Assembly (NCBI GenBank): GCA_017483185.1
Contig: JAFULM010000017.1
Coordinates: 44,462 to 108,461, forward strand
Length of the DNA: 64,000 nucleotides
Reading direction: 5' to 3'
Source of the DNA: Prevotella sp.
Lineage (GTDB): Bacteria; Bacteroidota; Bacteroidia; Bacteroidales; Bacteroidaceae
The translations under genes were made by a program, and so were the position numbers. Position 1 is the stretch's first letter, and each line of letters starts with the position of its first letter. The notes below the pieces were generated by a model that saw only the letters and a list, made by a program, of their open reading frames with translations, ran no database searches and was not told the DNA's origin. Below are positions 35,556-42,862 of this stretch, in pieces.

Positions 35556-36374
35556 ATGAAAAAACATGTATTTAAGTGCCTTGTCGTAGCCGCAGTGCTG
35601 ACATTCGCAACATCTGATGTTCAGGCACAAAGCTTCTTCAAGAAACTGGAGAAAGGTCTGAACAAAGCCACTAAAGCTATTGACAATGGCACAAAAGAAC
35701 TGGACAAAGGTACTAAAAAGCTGGATAATCTGACATCAAACCTCACCACGACAGATGCCAACGCGCAGAACGGCACGGCGACAACTGCCGACTCGTCGAA
35801 AATCAGCAAGGAAGATCTGATTGACAACGCGCCCCACTACACCGTAAAGAAAGTGTATGAGACAGCCGAAAACGGCGACACGCTGCGCAACGACGACGGC
35901 ACCATACGCGCCCACTATCTCGTGTTCGACAAAGACGACAAAGTCTGCGACGCCAACACAGCCCAGAAGATGATCAACTCCCGCCTCAAAGCCTACGGCG
36001 CCATTATAGCAAAAGTCGGAGGAGGTGCTGCTCTTGGTGTGGCAGCCGGTCTGCTCAGCAAGGACAAAAAGGCGGCTCTGACCGGCGGACTGACCGGAGC
36101 ACTGGCCGGACTGGCCCTGTCGTCAGGCGACATGAAGAAAATCAAGGAGCTGAACAAGTCGCTCAAGGCTTATAAAGCGACACTGGCCGCATATCAGAAG
36201 ACCTTCACCGAAGAAGGACTGCCGATCGACGCCACGGTCGACCTGTCCAACGTCGACGGCATCGACTTCACCAAAGCCGACGAGCTGACCAAGGAAGCTG
36301 CCGAGGTGAAAGCCGAGCTGGCCGCATCCAAAGCCGCCGGAGAAAGTCTGGAGGACCTCGACATTGCCGTATAA
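35556..36374 (+). CDS. Exported protein with coiled-coil and glycine-zipper segments (operon member 9)
   Basis: 272 residues. Signal peptide about 1-24 (ends DVQAQ). Next comes a Lys/Thr/Asp-rich helical repeat (KGLNKATKAIDNGTKELDKG, about 32-60). Residues about 150-190 hold a glycine-zipper-like stretch, 'GGGAALGVAAGLLSKDKKAA' followed by 'GGLTGALAGLALSSG', of the kind that can insert in or bind membranes. The last 60 residues are acidic and helical. It is the last gene of the run; a strong intrinsic terminator follows at 36443. It could associate with the outer membrane; function unknown. Confidence 0.74.
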   Translation: MKKHVFKCLVVAAVLTFATSDVQAQSFFKKLEKGLNKATKAIDNGTKELDKGTKKLDNLTSNLTTTDANAQNGTATTADSSKISKEDLIDNAPHYTVKKVYETAENGDTLRNDDGTIRAHYLVFDKDDKVCDANTAQKMINSRLKAYGAIIAKVGGGAALGVAAGLLSKDKKAALTGGLTGALAGLALSSGDMKKIKELNKSLKAYKATLAAYQKTFTEEGLPIDATVDLSNVDGIDFTKADELTKEAAEVKAELAASKAAGESLEDLDIAV

Positions 36375-36442
36375 GCCCTGACTTTATCCTATTATCAAAC
36401 GCAAAGACACAGAGACGCAAAGTCTTTTACAAAGAAAAGGAA

Positions 36443-36488
36443 AGGCCGCATCTGAATGGTAATATACATTCTGATGCGGCCTCTTTTT
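36443..36488 (+). terminator. Intrinsic terminator of the tubulin-like operon
   Basis: Stem AGGCCGCATCTGAATG with its near-perfect complement (15 of 16 pairs) around an 8-base loop, directly followed by CTTTTT. It marks the end of the 25907-36374 transcript. Confidence 0.85.
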
Positions 36489-36509
36489 GCGTTTTCTCCC
36501 TCCCAAGAA

Positions 36510-36637
36510 GTAGGGTCGCGACCCGTCGCGACCGCCTCCGTGCAACCTGACCGGACGGTCTGACCAACCATGCAACCGGCCATTTATACAATTCCACAGG
36601 GCGGCAAAATCAGTTGCCCAGGAGGCGCTCGCGACCA
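36510..36637. repeat. GTCGCGAC hairpin family, copy 3, degenerate
   Basis: The left arm 36510-36539 is identical to the other copies, but the right arm 36621-36637 is shortened and changed (GGAGGCGCTCGCGACCA). Lies in the 426-base gap 36375-36800, which also holds a TCCCTTCGGGAGGG hairpin near 36672; no gene is seen in the gap, and an in-frame ATG at 36570 is not a believable start. Confidence 0.8.
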
Positions 36638-36785
36638 TACGATGGAATGTGTAAGACATATCCGGCTTCCTCCCTTCGGGAGGGTTGGGGTGGGTATTAG
36701 GTGGGTTGTTGTTCACATTTCCATTTCCGCTACGGCAAACACCCATTCTCTATCATTCCGATGTCCTTTTCTCGGGATTTATCCC

Positions 36786-36794
36786 TATCTTTGC
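36786..36794 (+). promoter_or_regulatory. Promoter -7 element very close to the hemolysin III gene start
   Basis: TATCTTTGC ends only six bases before the ATG at 36801. If it is used, transcription starts at or next to the ATG, giving a leaderless message. Confidence 0.5.
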
Positions 36795-36800
36795 AGCATT

Positions 36801-37454
36801 ATGGCAATAAGATACACCAAACGCGAAGAACAGCTGAACGCATGGTCCCACGCCTCGGGCATCGTCATGGGCGTCATCGTCGGCGTCATCTTCTTCATCA
36901 TCTGCTCCCGCGGTGACAATCCGTGGGCCCGCTTCGGGGTCTCGCTCTACCTCTTCGGCATGCTCGGCTCCTACGCCGCATCGACCCTCTATCACGCCAT
37001 GCCGCGCCGAAGTCCGTGGAAAGAACGTCTGCGCCGCTGGGACCACGCCGCCATCTACTGGCACATCGCCGGCAGTTATTCGCCGCTGACACTCGTCGCC
37101 CTGCGCCAACAGGGCTATTGGGGCTGGAGCCTCTTCACGTTCGTATGGCTCTCGGCCATCATCGGCACCGTCGTCAGCTTCCGTCACCTCCGCGACCACA
37201 GCCACGTGGAGACCGTCTGTTTCGTGGCTATGGGCCTGTCGGTCGTCGTCGCTTTCCGCCCGCTCATCGACACCGTGAGCACGGCGGCCATCGCGTGGAT
37301 CATCGCCGAAGGTGTCTGCTACATAACCGGCGCCGTCTTCTATAGCCTCAACAAACGCCGTTTCATGCACTCCGTCTTCCATTTCTTCGTGCTCGCCGGC
37401 AGCCTCTGCCACATCATCGCCGTCTGGGACGTGCTCGTGGAGTATGCGAGATGA
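36801..37454 (+). CDS. Hemolysin III family (PAQR-like) membrane protein
   Basis: 217 residues with seven predicted membrane helices. The family residues are present: 'EEQLNAWSHASGI' near the N-terminus with the first conserved His, 'STLYHAM' (about 59-65) with Ser/His, D78-H79 in 'RRWDHAAIYWHIAGSY', and the terminal HSVFHFFVLAGSLCH. These His/Asp/Ser residues form the zinc site of the PAQR superfamily. Despite the name, most bacterial members have no shown hemolytic role and are thought to affect membrane lipid balance or act as ceramidase-like hydrolases. Start chosen at 36801, since the frame upstream is repeat sequence. It converges on the next gene with a terminator between. Confidence 0.9.
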   Translation: MAIRYTKREEQLNAWSHASGIVMGVIVGVIFFIICSRGDNPWARFGVSLYLFGMLGSYAASTLYHAMPRRSPWKERLRRWDHAAIYWHIAGSYSPLTLVALRQQGYWGWSLFTFVWLSAIIGTVVSFRHLRDHSHVETVCFVAMGLSVVVAFRPLIDTVSTAAIAWIIAEGVCYITGAVFYSLNKRRFMHSVFHFFVLAGSLCHIIAVWDVLVEYAR

Positions 37455-37497
37455 GACCATCTACGCCCGTCAGACCATCGCATTATATGATACAATT

Positions 37498-37532
37498 ATC
37501 CCCTGCATCCGTATGACGGATTGCAGGGGATA
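37498..37532. terminator. Hairpin between convergent genes
   Basis: TATCCCCTGCATCCG pairs with CGGATTGCAGGGGATA with one bulged base and a short loop. Lies between the hemolysin III gene (+) and the 37542 gene (-). Confidence 0.7.
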
Positions 37533-37541
37533 TTCGTTATT

Positions 37542-37928
37542 TCATTGTTTGTTTATTCTAAGATGTGTTATCTTCTCCACGTCGTCAATCTTCATAACCA
37601 CATTGTAAAGACCGGCTGTCTTGAACAACGCATTATTAATGTTAGTGACGAAATTCAGATATACAAATTCGCCTTGGGATTCCAATGGCGGCGTTTCGGC
37701 CTTTATTGGAGTAATGACCGCTTCCTGGGTCTGACTGTTTATGATATTCAGTTCCAACGTATGCTTGCCGGCTTCATCTTTCTGAAACTCAACCTTGCAT
37801 ACCACGACCAAATCAGGTACAACATGTGGAATTTCCGGTGCCGTTATATCATTAAACGTACCCACTATGACAAGTTTTCCGTCATACTGCTGTACACTGT
37901 CGGCTAATGTAAGTATCTCGATGTTCAT
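37542..37928 (-). CDS. Small cytosolic protein, DUF6941-like
   Basis: 128 residues, no signal peptide or membrane helix. The beginning 'ILTLADSVQQYDGKLVIVGTFNDI' and 'VVPDLVVVCKVEF' resemble DUF6941 proteins, which start with an 'LAD...GKLNILGIF' beta-rich segment; the match is from memory of the pattern and is moderate. Predicted mostly beta. It overlaps the 37925-38377 gene by four bases (ATGA), the last of three coupled genes. AT-rich compared with surrounding genes. Function unknown. Confidence 0.7.
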   Translation of the reverse strand: MNIEILTLADSVQQYDGKLVIVGTFNDITAPEIPHVVPDLVVVCKVEFQKDEAGKHTLELNIINSQTQEAVITPIKAETPPLESQGEFVYLNFVTNINNALFKTAGLYNVVMKIDDVEKITHLRINKQ

Positions 37929-38377
37929 TGTTTGTTCTCCAATCGTTTTTGATTTTTCTTCTTATCTTCAATTTGCTTCATAAAATTGGCCAACGGAGTC
38001 TTAATCTGTCCCACCGTTCGCTTACTGGTAGAAGCCAGACTTCCGCCGTGTGTGTCCGTCTGACCCTCTTTCACTTCAAACTTGACACTATTACGCTTGA
38101 CATCAACGAAAAGCCGGATTGCATCTGCCGTCAGTTTATCACCTTTACAGAGATGGACACCAAGCTCTTTCCGTACAGCCTTTTCCTCTTCCGTCAGCGT
38201 CATCTCTTCCGTTATCTCAACGCTGCAGTTACGGTCCAATTCATAAAGAGTCATGTTCTTCTGAGTGATGGGGTCCTTGCGCAGTCCTTTCCATTCCACC
38301 CTTCTTGCATATACGCCACACTTAGCACCTTCGGTCAATGCACCATGGTCCATTATTCTTTTCACTTCATCAGGCAT
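37925..38377 (-). CDS. Small protein of unknown function (middle of a three-gene operon)
   Basis: 150 residues, no recognised family. Highly charged: 27 or more lysines, with a Lys/Asn/Gln-rich tail (QIEDKKKNQKRLENKQ). An early part 'GVYARRVEWKGLRKDPITQKN' and 'TLYELDRNCSVEITEEM' suggests a small mixed fold. No signal peptide. It overlaps both neighbours: its start lies inside the upstream gene by 16 bases and its stop overlaps the downstream start. The tight packing implies co-expression and perhaps a complex of the three products. Confidence 0.65.
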   Translation of the reverse strand: MPDEVKRIMDHGALTEGAKCGVYARRVEWKGLRKDPITQKNMTLYELDRNCSVEITEEMTLTEEEKAVRKELGVHLCKGDKLTADAIRLFVDVKRNSVKFEVKEGQTDTHGGSLASTSKRTVGQIKTPLANFMKQIEDKKKNQKRLENKQ

Positions 38378-38787
38378 TTTTGCATTGAATTGGGTTTGAA
38401 TGAGAACAAAGAAGCCAAATCCTCAACACTGTCGACGTCTTTCAGCTCCGGAGCCATTTCCAAGACACACTGGACATCCTCCAGCGTAGGCTCTTTGTCT
38501 TCCGAGATGACATAGTCGTCCTCATTGTCCTCTATGGCTTTGTCAAACTCGTCGTCTGATATCGTACCTTCCAAAAGTTCGACATACTTTTTGAAATAAT
38601 TACGCTCACGGGTACGGTTGTTGACCGCAGTAACCAGCAGTTCTTTAATATTGCCATTGATGCCGTCAACAAAAAAAACTTCGTTTCTCACCACCCCGGC
38701 AAAGGTGGTAACTCGCTCATTGGACACGGAAACCACAATACCGTTTCCCTTTTTGAGCACGGTCGTAGAATAACTCTTCTTGTCCAT
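38362..38787 (-). CDS. Small acidic protein of unknown function (first of a three-gene operon)
   Basis: 141 residues, no recognised family. N-terminal half (1-70) is beta-prone: 'GNGIVVSVSNERVTTFAGVV' and a 'VFFVDGINGNIKELLV' segment. The C-terminal half is very acidic (SDDEFDKAIEDNEDDYVISE). No signal peptide. It begins the three-gene run; a promoter element lies 64 bases upstream. AT-rich with respect to the window average, which together with the unfamiliar neighbours suggests a laterally acquired unit. Confidence 0.65.
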   Translation of the reverse strand: MDKKSYSTTVLKKGNGIVVSVSNERVTTFAGVVRNEVFFVDGINGNIKELLVTAVNNRTRERNYFKKYVELLEGTISDDEFDKAIEDNEDDYVISEDKEPTLEDVQCVLEMAPELKDVDSVEDLASLFSFKPNSMQKCLMK

Positions 38788-38850
38788 AACTATAACTTTA
38801 TAAATCCTTTGGTTTTAATTCGCCCACACTGACAGTGAAGCAATTTCCAT

Positions 38851-38859
38851 GCAAAGATA
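38851..38859 (-). promoter_or_regulatory. Promoter -7 element for the 38787-37542 operon
   Basis: TATCTTTGC on the minus strand, 64 bases before the first start. A short AATAAT array (about 38861-38878) lies just upstream of it. Confidence 0.6.
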
Positions 38860-39079
38860 ACAATAATAATAATAATAACGCCATAAATAAAAGAAAATTA
38901 GGCTTTTATGTCAAAATGGCACAAATCTTTTTCTTTTCATAACACACACTCTCTCCACACAATTCCAACACTTCTGTTGTCAATCAACCGCAGAAGCCCC
39001 GACTGAATAACCATCATGAAACTATAAAAAACGATGTTAAACCATCTCATTATCTTACAAAACAACCATCATCTGAAAA

Positions 39080-39400
39080 CGTATTCCAGCTCATTTTCGG
39101 CCCTTTTTCAGCGTTTTCCGACCCGTCCGACAGCCCCAAAACGTCACTTTCTGACGCCGTCACGTCCCCGGGAGGGCCTTATGGCGTTTCTAAAACGAAG
39201 ATTTTTGATTTTTTTGAAGGCCGAAAACGGCCCCGTTTTTCTGCCGTAAGGGCCTCCCGGGGTCGCAACAGCGTCCTTATGAGGTTGCAACGGGGCCGCC
39301 GTTGCAACGCCGTAAGGGCCCCGTTGCAACCTCAGGAGGCCCTTACGGCAAGACTTTTTCGGCTCCGAAGAAAGTCAACCGAGATGTCGTCTTACGTAAA
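39080..39400. repeat. GC-rich nested palindromic element, copy D
   Basis: Core 39242-39350. Outer stem TGCCGTAAGGGCCTCC pairs with GGAGGCCCTTACGGCA. A perfect inner stem, GAGGTTGCAACGGGGCC (39281-39297), pairs with 39317-39333, and the GCCGTAAGGGCC unit also appears inside the loop, so the element is nested. Lies in the 890-base gap 38788-39677, where no gene is visible. Confidence 0.8.
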
Positions 39401-39558
39401 CGACTGATAATAAGGATGTTTAAAAACAAGCGGATATACAATGCATAAATAACCGGAAAATAACGGACGTCATATTTCGATTATTTGAAGCCGCGGAGGA
39501 TTTTTTTCAGAAAGTCCCTGCTCCTGACGGCTTTAAATTCAGAAAAAACATTACATAG

Positions 39559-39664
39559 AGGAGGATATGTCGAGGAGGGTGGAGGGTGGAGGGAGATTAC
39601 TATTAGCAACAGGACTATTCTCACTCCTCCCTCCTCACTCCTCCCTCCTCGACATACCCTCCTC
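39559..39664. repeat. GGAGTG-rich hairpin element, intergenic copy 3
   Basis: Left arm about 39559-39595 (GAGGATATGTCGAGGAGGG...), right arm about 39620-39664 (...CCCTCCTCGACATACCCTCC). The loop contains AGCAACAGGACTATTCTCAC, nearly the same as the loop of the copy inside lpd (ATCAACAGGACTATTCTCAC near 40692), only about 1 kb away. It lies directly after the lpd stop. Confidence 0.85.
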
Positions 39665-39677
39665 GAAAATCAAAAAA

Positions 39678-41186
39678 TCACATCAGCGCAGCTTCCTGCA
39701 GCATCTCGCCCACCGTCGGGTGGATGTGGACCATGTCGCGGAGCTGGGCGACGGTTGTCTCGCGACACATCAGTGCGCTGATTTCCTGAACCATGTCGGC
39801 CGAATGGGGACCGTAGGCATGACATCCGATGATGCAGCCGTCGCTGGTGTCGGCTATCAGTTTGACCATTCCATCGGCCTCGCCCATCGTCAGAGACTTG
39901 CCGTTGGCGCGGTGGTAAGCCTTGCGGCAGGTGTAGTCGACGCCCTGCGCCTTACACTGGTCCTCGCTCATTCCCACACCGGCGGCTTCGGGATGGGTGA
40001 AGATGGCCGACGGCATGATGTCCAGACGTATGTCGTCATGGCGGCCGAGGATGGTATTGACGGCATGTATGCCCTGCATCGTGGCGGCGTGGGCCAGCAT
40101 ACAGCGTCCGTTGACGTCGCCGATGGCATAGATGCCGGCCACGTTGGTCTGCATGTGGTCGTCGGTCTTTATCCCCTTTGCGTCATATTCCACGCCGGCA
40201 GCTTCGAGGCCGAGACCCTCGACGTTCGGCCGCCGGCCTGTGGCGATGAGTATCGTGTCGGCCTCAACGGTCTGCGCCTTGCCCTTGCGCTCGAATGTCA
40301 CGCGCCCTTCGGTAATCTCCGTCACGGCCGACTGCATGAAGAACGTTATGCCCCGGCGCGCCAAGCTCTTGCGCAGACGACCGGCAATGTCGCTGTCGAT
40401 CGCCGGAAGACATTCTTTCATATACTCCACGACCGTCACCTCGCTGCCCAAACTATTGAAGATAGAGGCGAACTCCATGCCTATCACACCAGCCCCGACG
40501 ATGCACAACCGGGCGGGAACGCGGTCGATGGCAAGCAGTTCGTCGGAGGTGAGGATATTTTGTGGAGGGAGGAGTGTGGAGGGAGGAGTGAGATTACTCT
40601 TTCTTTGTGGAGGGAGGAGGGTGGAGAGAGGAGTGAGATTACTCTTTCTTTGTGGAGGGAGGAGTGTGGAGGGAGGAGTGAGATTACTCTTATCAACAGG
40701 ACTATTCTCACTCCTCACTCCACACTCCTCACTCCTCGATAGTCCCGCACAAGCGGGAATCATCTTGGGCCGCGCTCCCGTAGCAATGATAATATTGTCG
40801 GCTTCATATTCTTCATCGCCGACTGCCACCGTCCGCGGACCGCGGAATGTGGCATGTCCGCGTTTAAGTGTTATGCCCGGCTTGGCGAGAATCTGCTCAA
40901 CGCCGCCGCGCAGCTGGCTGACGATCTGCTGCTGGCGCTCCCTGATACGCGGAAAATCAATGGTGTAGCTAAGGTCGGAAAGCCCCAAGGCGGAGGCTTC
41001 GCGCAATGTGTCGATTATTTCGGCATGGCGACAGAGCGCCTTCGTCGGTATGCAACCGCGGTTGAGGCATGTTCCTCCGGCTTCGCGTTCGTCGATGATG
41101 ACGACTCCGAGTCCATGCCCGGCGGCATATTCGGCAGCACGATAACCGCCCGGGCCGCTACCGATGATGATGAGATCTGTTTTCAT
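39678..41186 (-). CDS. lpd: Dihydrolipoyl dehydrogenase with an in-frame repeat insertion
   Basis: 502 residues from the ATG at 41184-41186 (a longer frame to 41261 lacks family support). The E3/L-protein reoxidises dihydrolipoyl groups with FAD and NAD+. Motifs: FAD site IIIGSGPGGYRAAEYA at residues 6-21, redox pair C40 and C45 (GGTCLNRGC), NAD site 'IVGAGVIGMEFASIF' after residue 225, 'YAIGDVNG', and the C-terminal IHPTVGEMLQEAA with the catalytic His-Glu. A 59-residue stretch (about 151-209) that normal enzymes lack sits between the FAD domain and the NAD domain; it consists of RSEECGVRSENS and three 15-residue repeats (LTPPSTLLPPQRKSN). Without it the length is 443, close to usual. It follows gcvPB, so it is probably the L-protein of the glycine cleavage system. 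Confidence 0.95.
   Translation of the reverse strand: MKTDLIIIGSGPGGYRAAEYAAGHGLGVVIIDEREAGGTCLNRGCIPTKALCRHAEIIDTLREASALGLSDLSYTIDFPRIRERQQQIVSQLRGGVEQILAKPGITLKRGHATFRGPRTVAVGDEEYEADNIIIATGARPKMIPACAGLSRSEECGVRSENSPVDKSNLTPPSTLLPPQRKSNLTPLSTLLPPQRKSNLTPPSTLLPPQNILTSDELLAIDRVPARLCIVGAGVIGMEFASIFNSLGSEVTVVEYMKECLPAIDSDIAGRLRKSLARRGITFFMQSAVTEITEGRVTFERKGKAQTVEADTILIATGRRPNVEGLGLEAAGVEYDAKGIKTDDHMQTNVAGIYAIGDVNGRCMLAHAATMQGIHAVNTILGRHDDIRLDIMPSAIFTHPEAAGVGMSEDQCKAQGVDYTCRKAYHRANGKSLTMGEADGMVKLIADTSDGCIIGCHAYGPHSADMVQEISALMCRETTVAQLRDMVHIHPTVGEMLQEAALM
40560..40736. repeat. GGAGTG-rich hairpin with three 45-bp units, inside lpd (copy 4)
   Basis: Three direct 45-bp units begin at 40562, 40607 and 40652 (GTGGAGGGAGGAG...TTTCTTT), followed by a single inverted arm at about 40706-40738. 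45 is a multiple of three, so the array is read as 15-residue repeats on the minus strand. Total 177 bases, 59 codons, no stop codon in the lpd frame. Confidence 0.9.
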
Positions 41187-41289
41187 AATGTATATGTTGA
41201 TTTGTGTATGCGTGCCTGAAGCACAATGTTTGCGCATCCAAAGCACAAAATGTGCGCGCATGAATCACTATATGTCCATGTCTGAAGCA

Positions 41290-41360
41290 CAAAAAAGCAG
41301 AGACGCGAAGACTCGGAGGTCACTGTGACGTACCTCCATGTCTTCGCGTCTCTGCTGGAT
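41290..41360. terminator. Hairpin between gcvPB and lpd
   Basis: AGCAGAGACGCGAAGAC pairs with GTCTTCGCGTCTCTGCT, with an inner GGAGGT/ACCTCC pairing. It lies in the 210-base gap after gcvPB, so lpd may be partly separated from the upstream operon. The same gap has three copies of a GAAGCACAA/AAAGCACAA motif; no promoter for lpd was recognised. Confidence 0.65.
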
Positions 41361-41396
41361 TGACATAGCTTTATTCTTTTCGTTGACTCACTCCAA

Positions 41397-42860
41397 TTAG
41401 TCTCCGGTAGCCTTTTCGGCCGCCATCTGCCTGTATGTGACCACAGGATGCTTGGCCGCCAGAACGTCGTCGACACGTCCGATGGGCGTGTTGTGGGGCG
41501 CGCTCTTCACCTCGTCCGGCTTTTCGACGGCCTCTTCGGCGATGCGGCGCATGACAGCGATGAATCCGTCGATGGTCTCCTTACTCTCGTTTTCCGTCGG
41601 TTCAATCATGAGCGACTCGTGGAAGAGCAGCGGGAAATAGATTGTCGGGGCATGATAGCCGTAGTCAAGCAGCCGCTTGGCCACGTCCATCGTCGTGACT
41701 CCGGTCGACTTGTCGCGCAGTCCGTCGAATACAAACTCATGCTTGCACAATCCGTCGATGGGCAGAGCGTAGACGTCTTTGAGTGACTCTTTGATGTAAT
41801 TGGCATTGAGCGTGGCCAGCGGACCGACCATCCGGATGTTCTCCCGGCCGAGAGTGAGGATATAGGCGTAGGCCCGCAGCAGTACGGCGAAATTGCCGTG
41901 CCATGCTCCGACCTTCAACGGCGCCTGCGAATCGGCCGCGCCGTCCTGTGCCGGAACATTGCTGAGCCGCTCCACAATGGCCTCCATGCCCTTGCGGACT
42001 CCCACCGGACCGGCACCGGGACCTCCTCCGCCATGCGGCGTTGAGAACGTCTTGTGGAGATTGATGTGCATCACGTCGAAGCCCATGTCGCCCGGACGGC
42101 ATGCACCGAGCATCGGGTTGAGGTTAGCTCCGTCGTAATACATCAGCGCGCCGCAGTCATGAACGAGCGCCGCAATCTCGGGAATACTACGTTCGAAGAG
42201 GCCGAGCGTGTTGGGATTGGTCATCATCATCGCCGCCACGGTGTCGTCGAGCAGACCGCGCAGGTCGTCGACATCCACAGTGCCGTCGGGTCGGCTCTTC
42301 ACCTCCACCACGTCGAGACCGCACACGGCCGCCGAAGCGGGATTGGTTCCGTGGGCCGAGTCGGGCACAATGACCTTCGTGCGCTTCGTGTCGCCACGGT
42401 CTTCGTGATACTGACGGATAATCATCAGACCCGTCAGCTCGCCGTGGGCACCGGCAAACGGAGCAAGCGTGAAACGGCTCAGGCCCGTCAGGGCGCAGAG
42501 CGAACGCTCCAGTCCGGCCATCACGTCAATCGCGCCACGGCATGTGTCGGCCGGTTGCGCCGGATGGAGACCGGCAAAGTCCGGCATGGCGGCTATCTCC
42601 TCGTTGATAATCGGATTATATTTCATCGTGCAGCTGCCCAGAGGATAGAAGCCGTTGTTCACTCCGAAGTTGTTGGCGCTGTGGTTGGTGTAGTGTCTCA
42701 CCACCGTCATCTCGTCACACTCCGGTAGCTGCGGCTCTTCTCCACGGCGCAACTCCGCCGGCACTTCATAGCTGCCGAAACGGTTTTCGGGCAGCGAATA
42801 GCCGCAACGCCCCTCCTGAGAGAGCTCGAAAATCAGATTGCCGTATAGTCTGTTGTTCAT
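41397..42860 (-). CDS. gcvPB: Glycine dehydrogenase (decarboxylating) subunit 2
   Basis: 487 residues, the PLP-carrying half of the split P-protein. It decarboxylates glycine and passes the aminomethyl group to the lipoyl arm of GcvH. The PLP lysine is in 'INLHKTFSTPHGGGGPG' (about residue 260). N-terminal 'LGSCTMKYNP' and the 'LTGLMIIRQYHEDRGD' region match the family, and length fits the Bacteroidota/Firmicutes split form. Starts two bases after the stop of gcvPA on the same strand, so the two are co-translated. It is followed by a hairpin and lpd. Confidence 0.95.
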   Translation of the reverse strand: MNNRLYGNLIFELSQEGRCGYSLPENRFGSYEVPAELRRGEEPQLPECDEMTVVRHYTNHSANNFGVNNGFYPLGSCTMKYNPIINEEIAAMPDFAGLHPAQPADTCRGAIDVMAGLERSLCALTGLSRFTLAPFAGAHGELTGLMIIRQYHEDRGDTKRTKVIVPDSAHGTNPASAAVCGLDVVEVKSRPDGTVDVDDLRGLLDDTVAAMMMTNPNTLGLFERSIPEIAALVHDCGALMYYDGANLNPMLGACRPGDMGFDVMHINLHKTFSTPHGGGGPGAGPVGVRKGMEAIVERLSNVPAQDGAADSQAPLKVGAWHGNFAVLLRAYAYILTLGRENIRMVGPLATLNANYIKESLKDVYALPIDGLCKHEFVFDGLRDKSTGVTTMDVAKRLLDYGYHAPTIYFPLLFHESLMIEPTENESKETIDGFIAVMRRIAEEAVEKPDEVKSAPHNTPIGRVDDVLAAKHPVVTYRQMAAEKATGD

Positions 42861-42862
42861 AG

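Noticed and set aside
36570-36800. Longer version of the hemolysin III gene starting at 36570
   Set aside because: The added 77 codons cross the GTCGCGAC repeat and a promoter; family proteins begin near the ATG at 36801.
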